A stretch of 64,000 nucleotides of DNA, taken from positions 1,274,876-1,338,875 of the forward strand of contig SCFE01000103.1 of NCBI GenBank assembly GCA_004352715.1, in the 5' to 3' direction. Made by a program: the position numbers and the translations under genes. Source of the DNA: Hofstenia miamia (lineage: Eukaryota > Xenacoelomorpha > Acoela). This document shows, one piece after another, positions 37,382 through 49,289 of this stretch (position 1 is its first letter; each line of letters begins with the position of its first letter). The notes under the pieces are model-generated. The model was not told the DNA's origin and ran no database searches. It saw only the letters and a program-made list of their open reading frames with translations.

Positions 37382-37686
37382 AGATTTCTTTCGTAATGAC
37401 TTTAGTTCAAAAAGTGTAAAAATTTATTATAAATTATAAATAGAAATTTTTTCAAAATTACGGTAATTGAGTGCATGCATTTTTTGTAATTTCTGCTATT
37501 ACTATGCACAATTAATATATTCATAGTAACTGAATTTCATCATAATTCAAGCTCCTCACAATGTTAATTATATTTATGAAAAACTAATACTTAACATAAC
37601 TTTCATAATATTTGAGTATGACAACCAAGACACTTTCTAACTAATGACCAATAGACGCATCATCACAATCCATCATCTTTACTGCA

Positions 37687-38234
37687 CCTCTTCCTTGATG
37701 CCTTTATTCGAGGGAGGGAGTTGTATAGTGAGCCCAAACCTTATTGTCTGTCGCTTCCGTCACTTTAAAACGTTAATCCCATTGACTAAAAATTTATCTG
37801 TATCCGATTAGCTAATAGCCATTGGCTAGCGACGATTCGACCGTTATTAGAAAAAAAAATATGCCTCAAGATAGACAACCAAAATTGGAAATTTTGTTAA
37901 TAATGTTCTATACAATGGATTTTGGAAGCTTATAGCTCATTCGAAAGAACAACACTAGAGGAAGATTTTATCTAAAGGTCCAAAAGCTAAAACCCAGATC
38001 AAATTAGGTAGATCCAAAAAACGTAAAAAATGACCGGGTATAGCTCGATTAATTGTCCAATCTTAAAAATTTTTAAATGAGTATTTGAACCATTAATCGA
38101 AATCTATTGCGCATATAAATTTAACATAGTAAGCATTAATCGGCCAGAGTGCTGGACGATCTAGTACCCAGCAGTGAATAACCAAACTTGATCGACCAGT
38201 ACTCTGGTCGATTACTGCTTACTATGCTAAATTT
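37687..38234. mobile_element. 548-bp insertion present only in copy A, ending in a hairpin
   Basis: Copy A reads ACTGCA|...|TTATCTATGTCACG, whereas copy B reads GGTGCATTATCTATATCACG without interruption. The extra block ends exactly where the 118-bp palindrome 38117-38234 ends. The left border (CCTCTTCCTTGATGCC) is not complementary to the right, so this is not a standard inverted-repeat transposon. It is either an insertion in A or, less likely, a precise loss in B. Class unknown. Confidence 0.6.
38117..38234. repeat. 118-bp palindrome (hairpin) with about 49-bp arms
   Basis: The left arm starts AAATTTAACATAGTAAGCAT. The right arm read in reverse starts AAATTTAGCATAGTAAGCAG. The pairing continues through AATCGGCCAGAGTGCTGGACGATC against AATCGACCAGAGTACTGGTCGATC, with few mismatches around a loop of about 20 bp. 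It could fold as a strong DNA or RNA hairpin. Confidence 0.85.
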
Positions 38235-39078
38235 TTATCTATGTCACGTAATTACAACTCAATATATTATATTAATTTAACCAATACGTATTTTGCAAAT
38301 CAAATAAATAATTTTATTGGTTAATAATACAAACATTCACTATCTATTTTACTCTTATCTCGATTTTAGTCTCAAGTTACCGGCCTGTCTCAAGTTAGCC
38401 ACATTTAGGGTACAATACATTAACAATAGAATGATTGAATGGGTCAATTAACCTAGATTATAGAAATTTTTATTTTTTTTAAGGTATTTGCGTAATTTTT
38501 CTAATATTTTTTTTTACTTTTACTATACTTACTAAACCTAAATTACCTAAATGTAATTCTCTGAAAATTATTGTTAAAATAGAATTTCCTTTGGAACCAA
38601 TTCTAAATAAGCGTAACAAGGACTGAATAGGTGAATTGACCAATGACATTTTAGATGGGAAATAATGAATTTCCTTCATCAAAGTAATGATAAGTTATTA
38701 TTATAATAATTGACTGAGACAGTTTTCATTATAAATTCCAGTTGATAGTTTCGTACAGATTTGAACAGAGAAACTCCCCGACATATACTTACTACAGTTC
38801 ACAAAGCAATTACAGGTACTATTAATTTTACAAAGGCAACAACAGTTGAATTTCTGAAAAACAATAGTTTAGTATTTGATGTATTTCCTTGAACAATAGA
38901 ATATATTTTGGCTTTTGTTTTTTTAGATATTTTGGTTTGCATAAATTTCAACAAGTAAAATCAATGTCTTTCTTCTATTACTACATGTACAATTAAGAAA
39001 AAAGTAAAGCACTTGGATCAATTGACAAGTTGACACTGAAATATCATGAGACAATATTAAACTACATCTATTTAAATT

Positions 39079-39513
39079 TTGAGAAATCAGTCAGGATCAT
39101 TCACATGTGATGTAACTTCAAGCCGTTATGATTGTATATCATTTGGATCAACTATTGTGGTGCCATCAGAGTATGTTGGTGAATTTGCATACATTACAAA
39201 GGATCATCTAGAAGGCTTGCCTAAGCAGAGTGTAACTGATTGTGATATGAGTTGCCATTCAGAAATCTACTACAATGTGCTTCATTTAAAATGCGAACCA
39301 TGTAGTTGGGAAGAATGGAGTGAATGGTCAGCATGCATAAATAGGCAAATGCATCGAACACGTAATGATATCAAAATTAATGGGGGCATTTGCACTGGAT
39401 TGAAAGAACTTGAAATGCTTTGTGGCTTAACTTCCAACTTCTACTACTCTATACCTTTGAATAATAGAATAAGTGCTGTTCCGGCTTTAAATCTACGTGG
39501 AATATGGCATTAA
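39079..39513 (+). pseudogene. Partial duplicate of gene 1 exon 3 (module end, TSP1 repeat, truncated tail)
   Basis: Encodes DCISFGSTIVVPSEYVGEFA, LPKQSVTDCDMSCHSEIYYN and the TSP1 repeat CSWEEWSEWSAC..NGGICTG. It then continues EMLCGLTSNFYYSIPLNNRI, which keeps the 26 bp lost from copy A. After LRGIWH it stops, because a deletion of roughly 270 bp relative to copy A removes most of the third module, joining ATATGGCATT to AAATGCAGCCATAGGG. There is no start, signal peptide or acceptor, so it is a pseudogene unless spliced into gene 1 as an alternative 3' end. Confidence 0.85.
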
Positions 39514-39838
39514 ATGCAGCCATAGGGCAGCTTTTACATTCTCTGTTAGATCATTGATTAAAGAAAATGAATTTTCTTCTGACTCAGTAAAAATTTCTAT
39601 AATAATGACTTCAATTCATATAAAGTGTAAAAATTTATTATTAATTATAAAGAGATTTTTTTTTAAATTATGGTAATGGAGTGCAATGCAATTTTTGTAA
39701 TTTTAATAATAATAATAACAATTATTATTATAAATGACTTTATTAGCTGCTGAAGTAAAACACTAGAAAATAAAAACAATTCAAGTTTTACAGCAGCAAA
39801 GACAGTTGCAGGAGATAAGTAGGAACAGATGGAAGACC

Positions 39839-40141
39839 TCATAGATTTCTTGAATCTCGGCAGCGGGGAAACAAATCAATGGCTGCTTGAGGGTTGAGAG
39901 TCAAGATATAATTAGCAGCAATACAAGCATTATTTAAAAACGAGTGAAGGGTGCAATGCTTCTTGGGATGATGAATGGAGAAAATGACAACATCATCAAA
40001 GCAAGTGGTGTGGGAATTAGAGAACTTTGTAAAATCAAGCGGATCAAGGTCGTATTTCTGAGTGAGCAAGCAATTGAATAGGGGGAGATCACACGCCCAG
40101 AAGTAGTGACAGTGGGAGAGTGGAGCATTTCCGAAAAGCAT
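39839..40141 (-). pseudogene. LINE ORF2 C-terminal tail
   Basis: Continues the reverse transcriptase of the same element in another frame: CDLPLFNCLLTQKYDLDPLD, then HSFLNNACIAANYIL and SRNL. It resembles the short region after the thumb of Jockey/CR1-like LINEs. Frame changes separate it from the preceding part. No independent function. Confidence 0.55.
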
Positions 40142-40288
40142 CTTTGTATATCACAGGAAAATCCATTTGAAAGCACACTTCTGGAACCATTCCATGGAGT
40201 GAAGCAAGGCATGGAATGCCACCAACAGTAAGAAGCATAGATAAGAATGGCATGAGGAAAGGGATTTGAACAAAGAGTTTCATAGCAG

Positions 40289-41114
40289 TCAGGAATTAAA
40301 GGGAACTTTGCGGAAGAGGGCAAGGAGTGAGGAATTAGGTTTGTAGAGGCGCAAGGACACATGTCCAGACCAATTGAAGTTTGCAGCATGATGAATTCCA
40401 AGATGAGCATGATGAGAAGAAAACCTCACGGAAAGAGGCTGATCAAAAAGGGGAGATACAGAAAAGAAAATGCCACATGTCTTTGTTGCACTAAAATCAA
40501 GATGGTTAATGGACAACCACATAGAAAAAACCTCCAAATCAGAGTTAATATTGGAGGCAAAATTAGGACTTGAAAAATTCAATGAAATCAGCATTACAGC
40601 CAAATAAACTTTATTTGTCAAGAAGAATAGAATGAGGGAACCAATCAAAAGCTTAAGAGATGTTAAGAAAGATAATGCAACCAGGATCATTATGATTAGA
40701 ATGGAAATAGCAGTTTTCAATCAAAGTAAGCAAGTTAGTGATGGTAGAACAACCTGGAAGTTTATCATGCGGATAGGAGGAGATGAAGTGACGAATTTTA
40801 AGGAACATGTAACAAAAGACAAGGCGCTCAAAGATTATTGACAGCTGAGAAAGAATAGCTATCAGACAGTATGAAGTAACTTGAGAGGAGAAAAGCTGGT
40901 TGGATTTAAACAGCGGAGATATCCAAGATGTTTTCCAGCAAGGCGGAAAACGCTTAGAGGAGCAAATGTAGAAGAATGAATGCTCTAAATTGATGGAATG
41001 TGTTGAGGAAGTTTCGTGAATTACAAAGGATAGGACACCATCAGGTAGCAAGACCAAACAACTTGCAGGACTCAAACATGAGGGAAATATCATGGGCATT
41101 AAAGACAATGTCAC
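40289..41114 (-). pseudogene. LINE reverse transcriptase, internally deleted
   Basis: The frame at 41114-40653 has FPPCWKTSWISPLFKS, SQVTSYCLIAILSQLSIIFE, PGCSTITNLLTLI and IIFLNIS. These match the fingers motifs of LINE reverse transcriptases (W....I.P..K, NYRPIS.L...SKI.E, GCST...LL, DFSKAFD). KAFD itself follows in another frame. The next frame (40720-40289) carries NSDLEVFSMWLSINHLDFSA and TKTCGIFFS, normally found just after the catalytic YADD box. The interval that should hold YADD is missing, so the enzyme cannot have been active. Confidence 0.85.
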
Positions 41115-43211
41115 TTAAGCAAATCAGGGGGAGGAGGCAGGAGGAACAGGGCAGAAAGAGACAGGTGCAGAGAAATTTGAGGCAAAATAGTCCTTGAAGA
41201 AATCAGCTTTCTCCAAATGGGATTGGGCAGAAAGAAGATTCCATTTTAAACTGGGGAGGTCAGGTATGGAATGATGGGAGCACAAGAAAGAATAAAAGTC
41301 TTGAAGAGATCCACATAAGAAGCTGGACAGCAGATGGATTTTGTTGAGTTCCATGAAGTTGATGAGAGAGAAGAGAGTTTCAAAGAATCGAAAGAACCAA
41401 AACAGTGTTTAAAGATTTAAGTCTATTGGATTTCAAGGTTGGGGAGACCTGAGGCAATGATAACACCACCATGACGACCATTAGAATGATTCATGCGGGA
41501 GAGAACTTTAAGTGTGAAGTTAGGAAAAGCAACACTGTCAGCAACAGAAGGATCAAGTCATGTTTCATGACTGAAAATGAAGTCCACAGGAGACTGCAAA
41601 AAGAAGTTGTAAAACTGAGATGACAGTTTAATGAGACTGGACTGTGAGCATTGGTGAGCTGAAAGGAGAAACCAGAGCTGTGATGAGGAGGCAGTTTCAA
41701 ACTAGGAGGTGTAGGTAGTCAATCAAGATGTGAAGCATTACAACAGCAGGGACAAAGACAAGCATCAGAGAGGTGATAGTATTGGATCAAGCGGCCATCT
41801 GACCATACTTCAAGATTCATGAGTGCATGATGAGACTCTTGATTACAGGCAATATCAAAGGATGAGCATGGAAAATCTGTACGTGGTAGAATGGGAAGGA
41901 CGTCATCAAATTAGATTGAGGAGGAATGGAGGTGATCACCAGCATCAGAAGCAGAAACAAAGTTGGCGAAAAGGCCAATATCTGTGCTTTATGAGGATGA
42001 GGAAGAGAACTAATTGGGACAGCATAAAGTTGACAGGAAGAACTAGTACGAGTGTGATCATGTTAATGGGTAGGGGTGGAACAGACGCTTCAGGGGCAGG
42101 CGGCAGCAGAGGAGTGGGAGCAATAACAGGAAAAGAACGTGGAGCAGGTGATTGAAACGATTAGGAATGGTATATGAGGCGGAAACACTGTGAGAGAGCA
42201 TTTGAGATTGCATGGACAAGACATTGAGGTGAGCTTAGCAAGAGAGTCTCACAAGAATCACAAGAACACATTGGAAGACTGGTGCAAGCTGCACAGGGAG
42301 AAGCAAATTTATACATTCATATTAACTGAGTTTCATCAAAACTTAAGTTTCTCACAATGTTAATTATATTTGTGAAAAACAAATTAGTTAACATAAGTTT
42401 TTTAATATTCAAGTATGTCAACCAAGGCAGTGTCTAGCTGATAACCAATAGACACATCATCACCAATCTTCTTTGGTGCATTATCTATATCACGTAAGTA
42501 CAACTCAATACATTATCTTAATTTAATAATACTATGTATTCGACACTTATATCGATTTTAGTATCAAGTTACTGATCTGTCTCAAGTTAGCTACATTCAG
42601 GGTACATTACATTAACCCTAGAATGACTGAAAAGGTTATAAACTTTAAAATTATTTTGGAGGTGCATGCTGAATATTTCTAATATTTTTCTTACTTTTAC
42701 TATGCTTACTAAGTAAATGTAATTCTCTGAATATTTCATTAAAGTACACTTTCCTTTGCCACAAAATCTAAATAACCCTAGAAAGACTGAATAGGTCAAT
42801 TGACCAATGACCATTTACTTGGAAAATAATGAATTTCTCTCATCAATGTAATGAAAATTTATTTATATAATTATTAAATGAGACAATTTTCATTAAAGAT
42901 TCCAGTTGGTAGTTTCTTACAGAGCAACTACTGCAAATATACTTATTGCACTTCACAAAGCAATTACAGGTTTTATTGATTTTACAAAGAAACAACAGTT
43001 GAATTTATTAACAATAGTATTTAAGTATTTGATATATAATTTCCTTGAATATTAGAATATATTTTGGAATTTGTTTTTTTTAGTTACTTGAGTTTGCATA
43101 AATTTCAAGAAGTAAAAGCAATGTCTTTTTTCTATTACTATAATTTATAAAAGTAAACGCTTGGATCAATTGGCAAGTTGACACTGAAATATCATGAGAC
43201 AATTTTAAACT

Positions 43212-45949
43212 AATTAAAAATCCAAATCTGAGTCGAATTCGGGAAAATGCTGACTTTACGAATAGAGTCTTTCTTCAACGGATGATCTTTCTATAGAGAG
43301 CCTTGGCGGAACAAATTTTATCCTATTGTTAGTGCTGATGTCAAAATAATGTTTTCGAATCTCACTTATTGTGTTTCGCCACAGTGTCAATATTATCAGT
43401 GCATCAATTAAACCAAATTAGGATGATTTAATGGAATAGTGTTTCGTATTTGATGAAAAATTACAAAAGTACTTCCTGAATAATATGTTTTTACTTAATT
43501 TTCAATGTCTGTACGCAATTTTATCCGGGCTTTGGTTATGAGTTGAAATTTTTTTATAGCATATTGAAATAATGTGAAATGCAAAGCTTACCCGTACCCA
43601 TTCATACACTGTTTATGCGGAAAGGGTTTTACACGCGGGTGGCCCATTTCATGTGTACGAGTAAAATGCAGCAAGACAATTTTATGCAATTCACTATTTT
43701 TGTAGAATTGTAATAAGAAATTTGTCCTTAAATAATTAAACAGTGTCTGAAATGGTTTATTATTGCTGTGATGTTTTTTACTAAAAGATCTCAAGGCGTT
43801 TCCAAAATATGACAATCTATTATGTTGTTTGTAAAAGATCTTGTTAAACCCGTTCACATTTAAATGAGCTGGTAAGGGTTAGAAAAAAATCGAATAGAAT
43901 TTCTAAATATGTTGCATATTTTCTTTAAAAGAAAGTAACGTTAATAATAAATCTGAAGTATAAAAAATGTTATTAAATGTGAAGGGATCAGGGACAGATC
44001 TAGAAATTTCTAGAGTATTGAAATTATTTATTGAATTTGTTTATTATATTGACGCTAAACATTTTTGCAAATTTGAATATTCTTTAAATCTTAGTTTTTT
44101 CTATTGTAGAATACATACTTCTTTTATTACTAAATATGAGTTTATGCAATATTTTAATCAGAGACTAACAAGCCCATTTTATGATTGAATTTTCAAATTT
44201 GAGTTACATCTGAGGCATAAATATTGTGAAACTCACTTAATATAAAATCATCTCAAAGTATTCTCAATTAGAATAGCCTGACCAATAAATAGTGTTAGGA
44301 ACAATATTTAATAAATTGCCTGTAATTTTGCACAATTACTTTCTGATCAATAGTCATAGTAAATTTGATTAAACGAGACTATATATTTCTTGGCGCTTAC
44401 TACTTTTGGAAAAAATTGTAGTTAATCTCAAAATGTTTTATGTGAAGTCTAAAAGCTAGTGAAATGAAGAAATTCTGTAGGTTTATGCTGAATATATACA
44501 AAATCATCACTTTCCATTTAAGGTTTGCCAATTTTGAGAATACATTTTCTCGCATATTCAGGAATTACAACTTAAAAGTATCAGTTCAGAGCATGGAACG
44601 GTTCGCAGGTTGAGGATTACTTCTCCATGAGGAGTTTTGCCATTGAAAGTAAAAATTTTATGTTTTAAGTATTTATTACTTTCTGTTATATATTTTTGTC
44701 ATTATAGTGAACTTAGAGATCTAATAACATAGCATAAAAAGTTTTCCAAATAATGCACAAGCATTGTTTCATTCTTTGCTTGCAATTGCTTAAAAAGTAG
44801 TGTCTTTTAGTGATATTGGCACTGAGGACAATGTATTTTACAGAAAAACAGGTGAACATACTCCTAAACAGAAAAGTGTAAGTGATAAGCAAAATGATTT
44901 GCATAAACACACGGTTTGTGTTTTACAAATCTCGTTTATCAAATTTCTACATATAATCGAGGAATTTATGGAGAATAGTACGTAAGATTTCCGCCGTGTA
45001 TTTTTGCTTCATGCTCTAATATCCAGCCGTTAGAGTATAAACATTTTCATATGAAAATAACTTCAACACAATTTTACAATATTTGTTACTGTTAATCGTT
45101 CCTTCGGTGATAATTTTCCGAAAATGAGAGTCGGCCTAAGATCAAAAATTTTGGTCAAAATTTTGCCTAAATTTTAATAGGACTTTCCTGCTTCCATTGT
45201 TTAGATTCAGATGAAAAATGTACTTATAGGAAAGAAAAACGTCTTGAAAACGGTAGTTTCGCCAGGTTTTTGCAATACTGTCGTTTTTCCTCGCGCAAAT
45301 CGGTGTTCGTAAAAGATCTTGTTAATCCCCTTCACACTTAATTGTCAAAATACCGCCGTATTAGTTTCGGTATCCGTATAACGCCGCGCCCTAGTGCTAG
45401 CATTAGAACAGCACTCTTTATGAATAAACAGCTTTAGTTTTCTTACTGCTGCTACTGCTATGGGTGTCCAAATTTTGCCCGACTAAAAGTTTTGATAATG
45501 ATCACAACTACTATATGTCACATTCATTTGATTTTTGCAAATGATTTTCATTCTATTCAGTCTCAAACCTACAGAAAGTTGATTTCAAACTTAAATAGCA
45601 CTTTAATATTTAATGCTTACCTGATTACAGGTAGGGTCACACCATTATCATTTCTAATTACTTGCAAGGCTTCAGGAATATTTTGGCTCTTGTAGAAAGC
45701 TCAGTGGGATTATTAAACATTTACAAAGGTCATGGAATTGGGACAGATTTCTTTTATACCGCAAAACTACTTTTGTCCACACTTGACCAGCCTGGACCCA
45801 AGTAAAGTGTCTGTGCATCCACTGTGAATCGAACTCTCAACAATTAAGAAATTATTGGCAGAATAGTAGTAAGAAATCGAAGCAAGCTGGGAACAAGTCT
45901 TATCAGGCTTGTTTGTGTCAAAAGAACCATTGCAAGAAATTTTGACACT
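43212..45949. other. Non-coding stretch
   Basis: No supported gene. A 36-bp sequence beginning GTAAAAGATCTTGTTAA occurs at 43831-43866 and again, with four differences, at 45309-45344. GC-richer debris around 45240-45420 may be a degraded transposon. Confidence 0.5.
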
Positions 45950-48300
45950 AATTTTGTATCACTCGAGACAAATATGCAACACCTTATTTATATTATTTAT
46001 TTATATTAATGCATCCGTATTTGACCAGTCCTGCCTATATGCAAATTGTTTGGGGTCAGAAACAATATCCTTAGCACACAATCTAGTCTAAACACCTAGC
46101 CGCAACAGGTGTTATCGTCACATGTCTAAAATGTTTGTAGTTGTCTTTAGCGGGATTAGGCAATTTGGGTACAGGAACTACAACAGCCGATTTCCATTCA
46201 GTAGGATAATATAATTCTGGTATACATTTTTTATATATGTATGTATACGGTTTTCAGAGATCATTCATAAATCGCTTAAAAATCCATGATGGCAGCTCAC
46301 ACTTTTCTTGAGAGGTATTAAATTTAACCCATTTAAATACATTCCTTAACATAGATTCCGTTACTATTGGATCATACTGACCTACAGTATTTCACATATA
46401 TTCTCATCATAACATTTGTGACAATTGTAGGAGGTAAAACCTACATTCAAATTGTGCTCCTCATTCCTAGTTAATATACTTTTCGTTGTTCTTGGCTTCA
46501 ACCGCTTCTTCATTTCCATCTAAATCTGTTCCGTAGTGAAGCTCTGAACCTTTTTTTGACGTTGCGTCTTTAGATCGTCATATATTTTTCTTTGTAACTG
46601 TTAAGGTCATGCCTTCTGCGCAACATAATTAGTTGCTTTTTACAATTAAGCATTGTTGTCAGTGTTGCATCTTTAATAATGCCATTGTTCTTCATTCTCG
46701 GCATTCTAGAAATTTTACACATTCTTAGTAATTTTATCATTTCAGAATCAATTACCCGTATCTGTTCATCTAAGCTACAATGGCTCTGTAACAGTTTATC
46801 CCAATTGTTATCTTTCATCCTTCCTATGCTCCATTTTTTCCGTATTTATGTAGTTGATGTCAAAATCCTTACAAGGATGGCGGACCTTATTAAGACTTGA
46901 AAACGTTGAAACCAATGTGACCGACATAATATTGCTTCTTCCAATTGGTGGTTCCATATGAAGTTACATACATAAACTTATCTGAAACATACGCAATGTC
47001 ATTTTGACTTTTATTGGGGTAAAAAGTAGGTTCATTAACCATGTTTTCCAACTGCAAAAATACTATTTCTTTAAAAAATTTCTGATTAGCTTCTCTGAAA
47101 TAATGATATATGCATTATAATATTGCCTATATAATATGAACATTACATTTCTTAATTCCTTATCACAGATTTTCTTCCGTCTTCTTGGAGGCAAGTATAT
47201 ATTCATAATTATAATACAACTAATACGTTTAGGCAAGAACCTAGGCCGACAGCCTATTACTTACATTTCAATATCCGGAGTTGGTAGACATTTTATAACT
47301 TTAGGAGCGCGTATACTCCAATCCTTGTCTAAATATACTACCTCCTCCACCAGTTTCATTGAAATTATTTAGATCTTTGTCTAGTCTATCAACATAATAA
47401 TTATCCATATATATATTGATCCCTGTGGTGATGTTGAATTAAGTTTGGTTTCCTGTAAACAAACAACAGCATATGGCTTCCTAATGAGAATACATTGAAA
47501 TTCCAAAAATTTTGACAATATCCCATTGACATTATTAGTAATGATGTTTGCAAAAGATAATTTCGAAATGTTTTACTCATATTTTTTAAAGTTAATGTGT
47601 AGGAAACATCTGAAGCTGCTAGTCATTGTTCATGTATATTAACCCATTTTTCATTTTCCCGGACATGCAACTTACAATTAATATTTCTCAGATCCTTTCT
47701 TTCAAATTTCTTTTCTATTAACAGTTCTTTTCTTCTTTTAAAAGCCAAGTTTTCGCTTTCCATTTCTTTTTCATTAAGACCTCTTGTAAAATATACCCAT
47801 TGATTTAGAGGATTTAAATGTTTAAGTTTACTGGCATTACCTAATATATGTACCGCTGTATTGGTTCTTTCAACCTTACTAATAATGTTCGTGTTTTGCT
47901 TTGACTAAATTTACCCAATCGGAAAACATCTGATAAATTTTCTTGAAAACTTGAGTCAATGCTCTTAAATAATTTTACCACATTCTCATATTCATCCTAA
48001 TGTTCTTTCACTTTTTGTTGCTTTCTTTCTCTCAGGCAACTCCTTTACTCTTATTTCACAATTGCGAATCCACCTCATAAGTTTTACTCTTACTATTTAC
48101 TGCTGAACTTCTTACAACTTCTGAGTATTTCTTAATTTCAATTACTGCCTTTGCAGTGTCTTTACTTACATGGGAGGAATCCACCTCAACCACAGGTAAA
48201 GTTGCTGGTAAACAATTCGATCTTCAAACACATTGATTTGCTCATCAACAGTGTAATATTTGTTTGGCCTTGCGGATGGCCCCGATTATACTTATTCCTA
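45950..48300 (-). mobile_element. APE-type LINE copy alpha, decayed
   Basis: Minus-strand translation reads, from high to low coordinate: an ORF1 C-terminal block (NQWVYFTRGLNEKEMESENL, then FKRRKELLIEKK, 47640-47830), endonuclease (about 46920-47580), linker MKDNNWDKLLQSHCSLDEQI (46818-46570) and reverse transcriptase fingers. The last includes YYPTEWKSAVVVPVPKLP at about 46150-46210 and DPKQFAYRQDWSNTDALI at about 45990-46055. Frame breaks are frequent and nothing beyond the first reverse transcriptase motifs is visible, so the copy is 3' truncated. It is the same family as copy beta at 49290-54650. Confidence 0.75.
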
Positions 48301-49289
48301 CGGTAGGGGACTAACGCGTGCAAAAGATATCAAAGGTTGCAAACTATTATTTAGGTTTCCCTAACCTAACAACTAATATTGATGTAATTTGGATAACAAC
48401 ACTATCAACTCTTCGATGCTAACTCCATTTTAGCAATGCAACAACCTTTTGATAATATAACAACAGCGTGACCTCCAGTCGACGTCCTGCGAATGATGGA
48501 CATTAACCTTTAAAGTGTACATAAAAGTTTAAGTAAAACATTTCGATAGTGTATTAATTTCTACTTCACCTTTGCGGTTGTTAGTACCTCACCTCATGTA
48601 TAATAATCACAAACACAAAACCCTAAATGCCTTTTTGGCTTCTTTATCCTCAAATAGCTCTTCACTTTGTACATGTAGGAGTAAGGATGGAAATCTCACT
48701 AATGAATTTCTAATTATCTGTATACCTAATTCTCATCCGGAGTGAGGTCCATAGCAATTCAGTTCTCGCAAGGCCATTTACTCCTCTCGAAGCTATACGG
48801 GTCCTAGACTTGATTTACCATATTTAAATTAAAGTAAAATAAATAGATAAAGAAGTAAAGAAGTAACGATAACGAAATAACCCGGTTTTGTTGTTGTACG
48901 TTAGTGGTTTTCGATAGAATCTCCAAATTTAATGTACGAAAAGAAAACACGGTATCTTCATAATACTTTGTATTGTAAAAGCCTTCATTAGTAATCTAAT
49001 AGTGATGAGGATAAATCAACTCACAAAACCACGGCTCTGCAAAATAAAGATGACGAGTAAAACACTGACTGGTTTTCAAGTAATCAAAGCGAATAAACTA
49101 AGGTAAATGTTCCCCTTCACCATTAAAGTTTTCAATTTATAGTAAACATTTAGCTAATTTACGATTCGTCAAAACGATATTTAGATATAGGTGCACTGTA
49201 GCAAACTAACAATTTCGAAAGTAATACTAAAGTCCCAAAATCATTCGGGATAAATTAAATAAAGCACCGATGGCAAATAGCCATAACTA

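Larger units (their letters stand above)
36637..39063 (+). repeat. Tandem duplication, copy A (about 2.4 kb)
   Basis: The segment from TTGAGAGATCAGTCAGG in exon 3 through the 3' flank to GAGACAATATTAAACT is repeated at 39079-43211. Matching landmarks include TCTCACAATGTTAATTATAT (B) versus CCTCACAATGTTAATTATAT (A), the block around ATGACATTTTAGATGGG, and GGATCAATTGACAAGTTGAC. Only 15 bp separate the copies. Copy A carries a 548-bp block (37687-38234) that copy B lacks. Confidence 0.85.
39706..42301 (-). mobile_element. APE-type LINE insertion (Jockey/CR1-like), defective
   Basis: Boundaries come from comparison with copy A of the tandem duplication. The element runs on the minus strand and ends in a TAA/ATT microsatellite (39706-39730), a common LINE 3' tail. 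It is about half the length of a complete element. Minus-strand translations show an endonuclease trace (SRMNHSNGRHGGVIIAS near 41440-41495), a spacer with KADFFKDYFASNFSAPVS (about 41160-41220), reverse transcriptase blocks (40289-41114) and a C-terminal tail. The block is distinctly less AT-rich than its surroundings, which fits a relatively young insertion. Confidence 0.85.
39079..43211 (+). repeat. Tandem duplication, copy B (4.1 kb, enlarged by a LINE)
   Basis: Homologous to copy A (36637-39063). It begins mid-exon, so the duplication breakpoint lies inside coding sequence, at a short shared TTGAGARATCAG. Copy B is larger because a LINE of about 2.6 kb sits at roughly 39706-42301. Homology with copy A resumes after it at GCAAATTTATACATTC. 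Confidence 0.85.

Noticed and set aside
40361-42155. Plus-strand ORFs such as 40361-40573, 40632-40841, 41000-41197 and 41823-42155
   Set aside because: They are antisense shadows of the minus-strand LINE.
45815-45860. B-box-like GAGTTCGATTCACAG on the minus strand
   Set aside because: No A box upstream on that strand and no tRNA fold.
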